Positions 24,125 through 35,598 of a DNA stretch of 64,000 nt are shown one piece after another. Numbering within the stretch: position 1 is the first letter of the stretch; each line of letters opens with the position of its first letter. Source of the stretch: Inonotus obliquus. Taxonomy: Eukaryota; Basidiomycota; Agaricomycetes; Hymenochaetales; Hymenochaetaceae. The notes under the pieces were generated by a model. It worked only from the letters and a program-made list of their open reading frames with translations. It did no database searches and was not told the origin of the DNA. Both the position numbers and the translations under genes were made by a program. The stretch is taken from positions 682,001 to 746,000 of the forward strand of contig JAJHTX010000005.1 of the NCBI GenBank assembly GCA_032164295.1, in the 5' to 3' direction.

Positions 24125-25659
24125 TTTCAAGATATCGAGTGGATTCTTTCTTCCTTGAAGCAAGGGGATCGGGAGAAGCGCGTGAAGAAAAGCGGAAGGG
24201 GGAGGAGAACGCGCAAAAGACCAAGTGATCCAACAACTCAACTCATCTTAAATACGGTACAACAGCCAAGATCCCAGACAGCGAGACCTTTCGCTCAAAT
24301 GACCGCCCTGGTTGAATATTGTACTACTCCTCAAAAGGTAAGTATGAGCGTCGATGTGAATGATGAGTTGATCGCCGATCGTTCATTCTCTTGGCTTCGG
24401 AGCGGAGTCGAACAGGGAATCAGCTTTTTCGCACGTTTATTTCACCGTCTAGCATCTGAATTACAACACTCAGACTCGTTGCACCTTCGTTTCTCTTCGT
24501 ATGACACTGAACTCATTCCCCACCGTCCTTCTGCTTGCAATAAATCCGTACAGTCCGGATGCTGACTTTCAATCCTAATATCTATGTCCAGGTACTCAAC
24601 ACAGCCCTTTCAACTTGGCAAGTCGAATGCATCGTTTAGGTCCGCCAGGACTGACTTTCTCGCACCCGCCCTGGACCCTTTATCCGCTGTCACGGACATT
24701 GTATGCCGAATTTTGTTGGATTGAGGCTTTTATGAGCGCAGAACCTAAAGACACAGGGCGCTACCCGTAGTGATCAGCGACAAAGCAACATGATCTTCAA
24801 CTCCGGTCCGAGTGTTTTTTCGAGAGAGAAGATAATCCATTCAACAGTCATTCAGTTAGCTGGTTAGAAGGAACCATTCAGGGTCAAGCATGGTTCGCGG
24901 GCGTCGGTGCCTTACCAGGAAGTACGGACGGAAGTTTTCGTGACGTTGGGCGGTGCGAAGTTCGTTCCTTCAGCCAACCTCACCTATACGTACTTGCAGC
25001 ACTTGCTTTTCACTGACTCAGAGTGGTTTCCAAACCTCCGTGATCTACCTTTACCTCGGCCTCGGGAAAACCATACCACACCGTATCAAGGCAGATGACT
25101 TCAAACTCGAAACCTCCAGAAAGATCGATACATACTCGTAGTACGTTCTTGTCTGTACCGCCTCTCTTACAGCATGTTCAGACCTTGCCACTGAGGTAAG
25201 TCTTGGACTTCTACGTAAGGCTAGCCCCGTGCGAGAAAAACAGAGAGGACTCCCGCGATGGGGCAATTATTATTTTTCAATCGGAATCTGTTTCGTCCGT
25301 ACCCTTTCCAATCAAAGAGTATTATTATACTTTGGAATTTCGATAATGGTTTAGGAACTTGCAACACACTTTCACAGGTGCAGGCGGCTCGTTGCTTGCG
25401 AAGAACTTCGTGAGTTTTGGAATTCGTTGTCGTTTTATGGGATTGACAGGGATCCTGTGAGCGGGCAAGATCAAAGAACTAGTGCTCTTAGTGGCGCGGA
25501 CATTTGCGAAGGTGTGCTGCATTCGGACGCCTTGATGCACAACATTCTATGTTGGTTTCTCCGAAGAAAGAACCATATCAATGTTGAGGTAGGTCGTGGG
25601 CCAATATCTGGCTGAATTGTTGGCGTTTCTGTTCATCCAATATGTTTCTCCTTATATAC
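24125..25659. other. About 1.5 kb without a supportable gene
   Basis: The first 150 nt are promoter DNA of the secreted-protein gene. Downstream, short open frames on the plus strand (24299-24565, 24907-25098, 24953-25141) show no family resemblance and no coherent intron set. They may be decayed genes at the edge of the duplicated region. Nothing else was recognised. Confidence 0.35.
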
Positions 25660-27229
25660 ATGATTGAAGTTTTCCAAGAGTTTATCCATTGATTCTTTTT
25701 CTGTTATTATGAATCTCAGTAATAACTTTGCTGCGATGCACCCATAGTTCGCAGAATCAATCTGGTCGTGATGCCTCATGCAAGTTTGAGCGTACTCTTG
25801 CTGGCTAAAGAAAACTTAGTACTCACTTGTCATTTAACTTCGTCTGTCCAAGTCATCATCATATACCGGTCCCTCTTGAGAGGTAAGACGAGGAGCGACA
25901 TCCTATTTGTATAAGTATATCACGCCCATGCAGGTCCAAATCTGACGAGTCACCTCCCAACGACCATGACGATGTGCGATCCAAACAAACTTTGATATCA
26001 ATAAATAACTAGAGACCAATTCAATAGCCAATGGCCACCCATAGCGAATAGACCTCGAACCACCCCAGATTACTCAAAGAACAAGTTAAAAGACCGAAAG
26101 GCGGCTACATCAACAGGAGTTAGATGCTTTCCAGCTCAAGCGCCACAAAATGCTACCAGGAGCCTGGGTTATTGATCTTTGTGGTGCGCGAAGGGCAGAG
26201 AGTAAAGAGAAGTCCTTGGCACAGAACCAGACTAGAACAAAATCGTCCTGGGGAGAGTCAGGCCGCTGTCCATGGGCTTGTGAGAAACTCGGAGAAGCGC
26301 AGCCATGGCCTGTAGCACCTTGGGTCACCTATCCAATGGTCTCTCCAGACGTTCCGCCTATGTTGGTCGAAAGATAAATAACAATAAAGCGTAAAATTCA
26401 TCGAATTTCCATCATTGAAAATACGTGATCGTGAGAACCGCCACCGATACGCGTACAATCCAATCACTGTGCCACACAACGAATGCTATCGCTAATGAGT
26501 TGGCTGTTAATCCTGGGTGATTTCCTTTGCCCTCTCACTCAATTCCCGATGCTTGGTAACTGAGGGGCTCCGAATCTGTGTGGTACCCGAAACGCCGGGG
26601 GTGCCCTGTTATCCCCTGTGGTTAACATCTACTCCCACTCTTATTGTCTTGGTGCACCGTTTTCGCCACCGCGAGCTGCTAAGTGGCTAACAGATGAAAC
26701 GTTCACCAATTTTGAATGTCTGAAGACAGTGCTATTTTCTGTCACTTTTCTCGGTCCCGACTGGATAAGCGCGCGGCGTGCAATCGTGGCCGATTATTTT
26801 GCGACCTTGTTCTCGTTCAGCCACGTGCTCGGACATGTCCAATGTCCCGAACTCCATCGCAAGAACGACATTGACAATGAGATATCATCAGATCTCCTTG
26901 ATCTCTGACAGAGATACTCCCGCGCTTCGTGCCTACTTTAGGAGAGGCCTCAGAGCACCGAGGCGACCAAATCTCGTCGTATCTAGGCTTTCGATGACTC
27001 CTGGTTCCTCTGATGTACATACAGACCAATCCAAGCCAGATACTGGACACGGGTGGGAATGTGAGCTGCTTCCGGTGAGCCTGAATGCCACCTCCGATGC
27101 TGTACCTCATGTCGGGGACGTGATCATTGCCCGGCCCGATCCATTCTTGGTAGCTTGGATACTGAATTGCAAAAGCATCCCCCGTGGTTCTGGTGTCTGA
27201 ACTCGGTCACGACACTATAAGGGCAGTCT

Positions 27230-27235
27230 TATAAA
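27230..27235 (+). promoter_or_regulatory. TATA box of DUF6533 copy A
   Basis: TATAAA about 90 nt upstream of ATG 27326. It is conserved at the mirrored position before copy C (37411-37416). Confidence 0.6.
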
Positions 27236-27325
27236 CCCAGACCTCATGTGGCGCCAGGAGCTTTAGAGCAAGTACTCAAACCTCCCCCTCCTACGCTACA
27301 CCTTGCGCTATAATCCTATTCAATA

Positions 27326-29053
27326 ATGTCGAGCAGCGCTCCCGTACCCACCATTGGCGATGTTGTCGAAGGGCTTATAGAATACGTCCAAATCGTTCAG
27401 CTGGTCAAATTCTTCAGCCGTAAGTCCCTTTCACCGGAAGACGACGATACACTCTGATCCACGAGATGATACAGTGTCGTCTATGGTATTGTACATTTAT
27501 AATTACGGTGAGCTCAACACCGAACCCTACCGCGGCGGGAGATAACGTCGATACCACCAGTCCTTACGTTCGATAGCGAGGTGACAATCATGTGGGTAAG
27601 TGTATCGGCCTTCGGTCAGGGGAGTACCTTCTTGTTGACATGATATAACCTCAGCACGCCGGCCTGGGGCTAGGCAAGGTATTGTACTATGTCGTAAGTT
27701 TTAGTTGAGTTTTTGTACTGCCAAAGCCCCTGCGAAACGTTGCCCTTGCAGCTTCGTTACTGTACACTTGTCAGCATGATGTGAGTAATTACTCTTATCC
27801 GTTGAACAAACAATACTGATATTTTGGTCAGATTCGTAAACATCGGTGAGCAAAAACAAGTTTTACAACGAATCAGCCAAACCCACAAAACTCTCTTTTG
27901 CCGTGCAGGATTGTTCAATCCAAACTTCACCTCAGAAGTGCGTTTTCTCATCCTAATTTCTTTCTCGAGCTAATCGTGATTCACCGCAACTCTCCAGATG
28001 TAAGTCACTCAAAACATACAAGACATTTCCGTATAACGTTACATCTTTGATCAATCTTGCAGGTGTAAGTTACATGTTTGCTGGTTTAGTTGCGATTCTG
28101 ACGATGTCTGAAGGCCATGCAAGGAATATCTACTACTGGGTATCGGCCGTAATAATCGCCCTTGCCACAGATAGTAAGTTTCCTACTTCCTCGTGATTTG
28201 TGTTAGACCTAATAAGTAAGATACTAGTTGTCCTCCAGCTTAGAGTATACGCTCTATATCAGGGTAGCCGCAAAATTCTCTGCCTGCTAGTAGTTTCATC
28301 ATTCGCTATGGTCGCCTCCTTCGCAACGTTTCTAGTAATCATCCTCCGCTCCGACCAAAGTACATGATTCTCTTCTACATCCAGTATTCCTACTAATAAT
28401 TATCACATACAGTCACAAAAACGTATCTGGGACCGGGTACGAATATGTATATCTGTGAAGGATCCACACTCCCGGCTGTCTACGATAAAATATGGGTCGC
28501 GAAACTCGTTAACGAGGCAATTATGTTCATCCTTGCTTCATGCAAGGGTATCGCTGGTCTGCAACAGTACAAGGGTCCCGGTACGGCAAGCAAGTTGCTG
28601 GTTCTGCTTGTCAAGGATTCTGTTCTCTATTTCCTTGTGTAAGTGAGGATCGAGATCTATTCCAATTCGTGTGCCACGTAATACATACTGACGGGAAACA
28701 GTGTGTTCGCCTTTTGTCTCATGAGCCAGATCGTATGGATATATGCTGGGGTATTTACAATCATATTCCGTCTTATCATATCTCCCGCTAAGATTCGTTT
28801 TTCCATTTGTTTATAGAAATACTATATCGAGCTCCCCATTGGCTTCACAATTGTCATCGGAAGTATAATGAGTCAGCGACTCATGGTAAACGTGCGGAAA
28901 CAGGTCATGGAGAAGGAAGCGTATACCATTGGTTCTGGTTCGAATATGCGATATGGAGGACTGTCAGAATTCCAGTGCGCGACGCATGATAACGATAATC
29001 ATAGCACTCTCCTGGTTGGTACTATGACGAACTCAAGCGAAACGGAAGTCTGA
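27326..29053 (+). CDS. DUF6533 multi-pass membrane protein, copy A
   Basis: ATG 27326 (MSSSAPVPTIGDVVEGLIEY) to TGA 29051-29053, about 13 exons with canonical GT-AG introns. Joined exons read in order: YVQIVQLVKFFS, LSSMVLYIYNY, VLTFDSEVTIMW (the DUF6533 DYxLTxDxEVxxxW-like core), GLGLGKVLYYV, LRYCTLVSM, IFVNIG, LFNPNFTSE, HARNIYYWVSAVIIALATD, VLQLRVYALYQGSRKILCL, SFAMVASFATFLVIILR, GPGTNMYICEGSTLP, WVAKLVNEAIMFILAS, KLLVLLVKDSVLYFLV, FAFCLMSQIVWIYAG and SIMSQRLMVNVRKQV. The C-terminus is hydrophilic. The family is a basidiomycete-expanded integral membrane group of unknown function. Between FTSE and HARNI the frame can be kept only by two 2-nt exons (27998-27999 and 28063-28064). It is near-identical to copy C, and no disabling lesion was seen. 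Confidence 0.85.
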
Positions 29054-31348
29054 CATAGAGTGCGTACTTGATGATTATTTCCTTGTGACTAGTCTGACTT
29101 TTCAGGACAAAGACAAAATTATGAGTTGATGTAGCGAAAGAACAACGACTGTATATCATGCCGCGACGAGCGAAAACAATGATTCCTTGTTTTCGATCAA
29201 ACACTCCCGGTTATCCACCTGAAGAGTATAAAACAAGGAGAATTGGGGATCAATATCCGTTCTGGCCGCTACGTCAAAGAGAGGAACGAGCAGTCAAACG
29301 ACCTCTACCTCACCTCCCTAACACCGAAACATCGTAGAGAGGCCACATGCTGCCAGAGCACATCCCTCGATCTCGTCGTCCAAGTAACGCGAACACAAGT
29401 GGCTCCGCCGCCGCTTTGGAATCAGATGATCCGTTTTGCCATAGTGTTTAGTGTACTTAGCGATATCTCTGTGGCCATCGCTCATCGCCTATCGCCTATC
29501 CTGTCGCTGGTGTTGATAATGATGTAAATTGAAGTGGCTCTTCAGTCTGCAGTTAAGATGGTGTCCGAGTTGGGAATGACGGTGTTATTTGGTGGCTTCT
29601 TGTTTGCTTCGCTTCCTGCTTGGAGGAAATACAGACTCCCCACCGTACCACTGGGGTTCGGACAGCTAGAATAGTCAAGACTACTTGGAATCACGAAAAC
29701 AAACCGAGATTTCTCCTACATAGGTGCTTGGAGGAGCTTCATGGTAGATATAGCAGTATAGTGAACGTCTCGGAAGACCTTTCTGCTGATCTTGTAAGAG
29801 ATATGCCTTCGGAACCGTGAAGTCCTTACCATCAACGTTGCCTCTAACAGCTTACTGACATTCGTCTCCTTATTCATACCAAAGGGTTAGGCGGTAAAAC
29901 AATTATGAAGTGGCTCGTAGACCATATACTTGAATATGGTGAGTAAGGAAAGCCGAGCCGACCATCAACCAGGTTCAAGTCCAATATCAGTCAGCGGAAG
30001 GTAAGCATCAAAACAAAAAACAATGTGTGAATTCGTCGTGGGAAGATTGATGAGATGCGTCGATCTGAGAATGAGATCAATGTTTGTTTTCCTGCACGCA
30101 ACGTTCTCAAATCCAAATTACCCAGCCCATCCATCCCGGTCTGCGTACGATGTTGTTGATGACCAAGCAGTTCTAGAGGAGTTGAAGTACATTCTTAACC
30201 TTGCTTGTTTACAGACTTTGGGAATGCCACCGGGAGTCCAGGCTAGGTAAAAGGATGGGAAGAGAGCGGAGAAGTGGAGAGATGGAGAATGAAACGTTCT
30301 ATGAGCCCTAGGTCAATTGGCTGGGTCTGGGTCTGTTTGGTGCGTATGCGTCGTAGTGCATATTATTATCTTGCTGAACTTAACATAGGGCTTTCGCCTT
30401 TTGTCTGGAGACACGCGCCCGATATTGCACGGTTTTCAGGCCTGTTACGCCTTGCAACACACCTCATAAGCAAGCAGCTTCTTGAACTTTGATCGGGTCT
30501 TGCCTCAGTGTCAGATATACTTCCTTATGCAAACGATGGTCTTTACTATTGCGGAAAGCATCGAGACGAGATAGCTAGAAACTCGAGACTATAGCGCTGT
30601 TGCAACCTGCCGCATTGCTGCATCGGACTTTTTCTAGCATCCTTGTGACTGAACGCCTCAAACAACTTAGCTGTATCGGAACACGGATGCTTCGCGTTTT
30701 CGTTTTGCAGCCTAGGGTTCGTTTCTGTGACTATCGAGGTGATGTCTGATGAAGACCGATTCCATTCGAGTCGAGACTTCGGCAATGTTGTTGTCTGCTG
30801 CCTGTGTAGGCCGAAACTCCTGAAGTGCGAGCGAAAGGGTCGAACTCCGATGAACGAGGACGAAACGCGGGGCACTGCCGTGGAGGGTATAATCATCGTT
30901 TCGCGATACACAACCTCGGCACGGTTCGTCGGGGATGACCAAGAGTATGTCAGCGCTCGTGGATATAGCGTGGTGAGCATGTGGAGTGATCGATTCCTTG
31001 AGCATCGCAACGTAGCTATTGTACTGATCAATGCCGCACTATGGTCACATTCGATCAGCTCTGCATGATGAAATCAATTACGATCACCGGAGACTAGACG
31101 GCAAGATATTAGAATCAGAATCGAGCTCGGAATTTGCGAATCCGGTGGAACTATGCATGAGCTTTCCATCATCTTTAGAGATTTGTTCGTTACTCGTGGT
31201 TTCGCTGGCATCTTGATGCTTATAGCCCCGGCGTCTAGTTATTTCTGTGGTTCACTTTCCGTACGCACGGATAAGTACTTCGCCCTCATGGACAGGCTAC
31301 GTTACTCTCATCGTGATACGTCCCCCTTCCCTTCAGCCAACTTCAGCC
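29054..31348. other. Decayed duplicated DNA between DUF6533 copies A and B
   Basis: This is left-arm sequence without an intact gene, ending in the upstream region of copy B. Open frames are short and interrupted in both arms. A degenerate fragment of the 18.6-20.0 kb hypothetical gene lies at about 30,543-30,690. Confidence 0.45.
30543..30690 (+). pseudogene. Fragment of the hypothetical gene at 18,610-20,005
   Basis: It resembles about 19,283-19,450. Shared words are CTATTGCGGA, CGAGACGAGATA and GTGACTGAACG followed by CTCAAACAAC, with intervening bases lost. It cannot code. The mirrored copy is at 33,650-33,775. Confidence 0.65.
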
Positions 31349-33064
31349 ATGTCAAGTAATGACAGTATTCCCACACCCGGCGAAGTCATTGGAGTCATCG
31401 AGGAGTTCGCCGGAGTAGTTCGGATGGTCAAGCTATTCAGTTGTATGTCTCTTCGGCTGAGTTTCGATGAAAGTCTCTCAATATTTCGCTTTCAGTGGCA
31501 TCGATGGTCCTCTATGTTTACAACTACAGTAAGTTCTTCTTCGTATCCCTTGTGGCGGAGGAACCAACGACGGTATTTCTAGTCCTCACATTCAAAAGCG
31601 AAGTATCTGTCATGTGGGTAAGTGAACCGGCAGACTCCTTAGCACCATTACATTGACTCATCATTGAGTCAGAAAGCAAATATGGGGTTGGGCAAGATAT
31701 TGTTTTTCGTCGTAAGTTTCACGCAAACATATTCAACGAGGGTCTCGATCAACTGCTCAACTGCAAAAGCTTCGATACTGCACTCTGTTTAGTTCTGTGT
31801 AAGTTTATTTCTACTCTTATCACAAAGAAGCGTTGACTTGACGCTGTCGATGATTGATAGGATTTTGAACATTGGTAAGTACGTTAATTCATGCTGCTGA
31901 CGAAATCTTAATTCGACTCAGGTTTACATATTCCCGGCCTCTCATCAGAAGTTAGTCGTTTCTCTCTATCCTGTCACTTCATGCTGAGAATTTCTGTTAG
32001 ATGTAAGTCGTTCACTCATTGTGGAAAACACTCGATTCTGCACCCGATCCTGAGTTAGCTTTATAGGTGTACGTTTTTAATTCTTTATGTTCCAAGGAAC
32101 TGCTAATGTTTGAAGTAGGCTCTGCAAGAAATATCTTCTACTGGGTCTCGGCAGTGATTATTGCACTGGCTACGGACTGTAAGCTATGCCCCTACTTTTC
32201 CTCATGTCAATCTTACAGGTATGGTCTTGAGTTATTCTTCAGCTAAGAGTATATGCTCTGTATCAAGGCAGCCGCAGAATCCTCTGCCTCATTATACTCT
32301 CGTCCTGCGCAATGGTCGCCTCATTCGCTACTTTCTTAACAATCATACTACGCGCAGATCATGGTGAGTTTGTTTCTAGCATGGTCGGGATGTTTACGGG
32401 TCACTGAAATTTATGTGAATGTAGAGGTGATGACATACTATGGTCCGGGAACGAACTTGTACATCTGCGAGGGATCGAGACTCCCAGATGTGTATGATAA
32501 GATATGGGTTGCGAAACTTGTGAATGAGGCACTCATGTTTATTCTTGCCTTGTGGAAAGGGATTACGAGTGTGAAGGAGTATAACGGAATGTGCGCAGCG
32601 AGACAGTTGATGGTGTTCCTTGTTAAGGACTCAGTCTTATACTTCTTCGTGTAAGTGTAGATTCTATTGTTGATGCGTGGACTGATGATAATAACACGAA
32701 CAACAGCGTGTTTGCGTTTTGTCTCTTGAGTCAGCTCGTATGGACATACGCCGGGGTAAGCATTTTTATCCTCCCTTCCTTCCTTCACGTCCCTAAATGC
32801 TTATAAACGCTATCTTCTTTTCCGCTTATCAAATAGCAACATTATGTCGAAGTGTCCATTGGCATGACCCTAGCTGTGGGTAGTATCATGAGTCAAGGAC
32901 TCGTAATCAACATCCGTAAACAGTTCATGGAGAGACAGAAGGAGACGTTGTCCACAGCGCGCTCGGGAACGCTAGCTGAACATCCATCGGTGTTTGAGTA
33001 TTCATTCGGGGAGGAGATGTCTGTTACAATGGCGGAGACTTATTCGGAGGCAGAGGACGATTGA
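31349..33064 (+). CDS. DUF6533 multi-pass membrane protein, copy B
   Basis: ATG 31349 (MSSNDSIPTPGEVIGVIEEF) to TGA 33062-33064. It has the same exon layout as copies A and C but a clearly diverged sequence. Segments include LASMVLYVYNY, ILTFKSEVSVMW (the acidic D of the DUF6533 core replaced by K), MGLGKILFFV, LRYCTLFSS, LHIPGLSSE, SARNIFYWVSAVIIALATD, LRVYALYQGSRRILCL, YGPGTNLYICEGSRLP, WVAKLVNEALMFILAL, LMVFLVKDSVLYFFV, FAFCLLSQLVWTYAG and SIMSQGLVINIRKQF. The C-terminal tail differs completely from A/C and is acidic (ETYSEAEDD). It lies in the spacer of the inverted duplication. The 2-nt exons implied in A and C are implied here too (32001-32002, 32067-32068). The gene appears intact; its function is unknown. 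Confidence 0.83.
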
Positions 33065-33649
33065 TTGAAGTGAAATTATTTTGCCGAGGAGTTTAGAAGT
33101 TTGTTGTTTGGAACGTTTTGGAGTTTGAGACTCGGATTCATGGATTGATAGAGGATAGTTTACGTTATATATACTTATTACCTACATATGTATTTATTCA
33201 ACAGCGTTGTTACAATGTATGACGCTCTCAAATCTGGCCAATCCTTCGGCTTCATACATTCTAATATCACCGGACCAAATGGAGGGCCTCCCTTCAGACA
33301 GGAGCGGCGTTGATCAGTACAGTAGCTACGTTGTGATGCTCAAGGAATCAATCACTCCGCATGCTTTCAACACAATACCCACATACTCTCGGCCATCCCC
33401 GACAAACTGCACCGAGGTTGTGTATCGCGAAACGACGATTTTAACCTCCACGGTAGTGTCCCGCGTTTCGTCCTCTTTCATCGGGGTTCGACCCACTTCG
33501 CTCGCACTTCAGGAGTTTCCACCTACGCAGGCAGCATAGCCGTAGTCTCAACTCGAATGGAATCGGTCTTCATTCAGAATCGCCCGGATAGTCTCGGAAA
33601 CAAACTCTAAACTGTAAAATGCGAAGCATCTGTGTTCCGATACAGTTGA

Positions 33650-33775
33650 CTCGTTTGAGACGTTCAGACGCTGGAAAAGACTGATGCAACAATGCGGCGA
33701 GTTGCTACAGCGCTATAGTCTCGCGCTCCTTTCCGTCTTGTCTCGATACCTTCCGCAATGGTAAATACCCTTTCC
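33650..33775 (-). pseudogene. Mirrored fragment of the 18.6-20.0 kb hypothetical gene
   Basis: On the minus strand it shares CATTGCGGAAGGTATCGAGA, CGCCGCATTGTTGCAT and GAACGTCTCAAACGAGT with the left-arm fragment and, through it, with about 19,283-19,450. Noncoding. Confidence 0.6.
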
Positions 33776-35598
33776 ATCATCGGTTTTCACAAGGAAGCGC
33801 ATCTGAGACTGAGGCAAGACCCGATCAAAATCCTTTTTTCCCCTATTCTGATCCGTCTTGAAACCATCATCGCGCGTTCTGGCCTACCCTGGAATTCAAG
33901 TTCGGTACACAAAAGAAGTAGCTTGCTTATATGATGTGTTGCAAGACGTAAGAGGTCGTAAAAATCAGTCTTATCGGGACCGCGCATCACCAGACAAAAA
34001 GGCGAAAGCATAGGAAAGGTGAGAGAGATAATATAACCAAGATAATGATATACACTACGATGAATACGCACCAAATAGACCCAGCCAGTTGACCTAGGTC
34101 TCATAGACCGTTTCAATCTCCATCTTCCCGCTTTCCCGTTGTTTCACATCCTTTCCTTTACCTGGCCTGGAGTCTGGACTCCGGGTGGCATTCTTGAAAT
34201 CTGCAATCGAGCGAAGTTAAGAATATACTTCAACTCCTCTAGAAATGCTTAATAGGTGGTCTTAATCAATAGCAATTCGTACGCAGACCGGGCTGGATGA
34301 GACAGATTGGGTTGGGTAACATCATTGCAGGAAAACAAATATTGATCTCATTCTCAGATCGACGCATCTCATCAATCTTCCCACGATGAGTCAGGCATTG
34401 ATTGTTTGATGCTTGCCTTCTGCTGAACTTGAACCTGGTTTCACCATATTCAAGTATATGGTCTACGAGCCACTTATAAAAAAATTTAACCGCCTAACCA
34501 TTTGGTATGATTAAGGAGACAAATGTCAGTAAGCTGCTAGAGGCGACGTATAACGGCAAGGACTTCACAGTTCCGAAGGTTCCTATTTACTGTATCACAA
34601 GACCTTCCGAGACGTTCATTATGTTGCTGTGTTCACCACGAAGCTCCTCCAAAGTGACCGAGGGGAGGAGAAATTTCGATTTGCTTTCGTGATTCCAACT
34701 TGAAGCAGTCTTGACCATTCTAATTGTCCGGATCCTAGTGATACGGTGGGGAGTCTGTATTCGACGAAATTTGGTACATACTAGGTAAGATCAGCTAAGT
34801 TGTAAAATTGCTACCGAAGTACAGTACAGACTACATCTGATGCCCGGAGGGTAAGATAAAATAGAAAACACAGATCTGGTTCAGATGTATTTTTATCGTT
34901 GAGACTTCTTCGTTCGAATACTCCAATCAGAAAGACAACAATCTGCTATACTTGCTATCTCTACTATATAGTCCGTCCGTCGTCCGTCATGATCTGAACC
35001 ATCATCCCGGTGAATATCCCACAAGCGAAGCGAACGAGAAGTCACCAAATAACACCGCCATTCCCAACTCCGACGCCATCTTTACTGCAGACTGCAGAGC
35101 CACTTCATTTTACATCATGATCATCACCAGCAACGGGAATGGGCTTGGGCACAGAAATCTCACTAGGTACAATAGATACTATGGCAAACCGGATCTTCTG
35201 ATTCCGAAGCGGCGGCAAAGCCACTTGTTGGCGGGAAGTGTCCACGTTACTTGGACGACGAGATCCGGGGATGTGCTCTGTCAACATGTGGCTTCTCTAT
35301 GATGTTTCGGTGATTGGGAAGTGAGGTAGAGTTCGTTTGGTTGTTCATTCCTCTCTTTGCCGGAGCGGCGAGATCTGATACTGATCCCCGGCCATCTTCT
35401 CCTTGTTTTATACTCTTCAATGGACTATAACCGGGAACATTTGATCGAATAGCAGACAACTTTATTTTCGTTCGTTGGAACATGATACACAGTCGTCTCT
35501 CTTCCATATCATCGAATCGTACTTCTTATCCTGTCCTGAAAGTTTTACTAGTCACGAATAGTTTCTCAAAGAAGTAATCATTATGTACGCACTCTTTT

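Larger units (their letters stand above)
25660..31040 (+). repeat. Left arm of large inverted duplication
   Basis: This arm matches the reverse complement of about 33,300-39,085 over nearly its whole length, with many substitutions and small indels. Anchors in order: 25,745 ATAGTTCGCAGAATCAATCT against the 39,000 region; 26,150-26,400 against 38,250-38,560; 26,620-27,200 against 37,480-38,060; DUF6533 copy A against copy C; 29,240-29,540 against 35,095-35,400; 29,620-29,930 against 34,450-34,750; 30,540-31,035 against 33,300-33,780. The outer edge is gradual, so boundaries are approximate. Apart from the DUF6533 gene the arm holds no intact gene. Confidence 0.85.

Noticed and set aside
24299..24565. 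ATG-started open frame upstream of the palindrome
   Set aside because: It has no homology, no consistent exon continuation and low-complexity endings; a gene cannot be supported.
24953..25141. GLGKTI sequence resembling a Walker A motif
   Set aside because: It is a partial match only (GxGKT without the preceding GxxxxG spacing), in a short open frame with no NTPase context.
33478..33500. GGGTTCGACCC, a possible tRNA T-arm
   Set aside because: No A-box or cloverleaf partners are nearby, and the mirrored arm does not conserve it.
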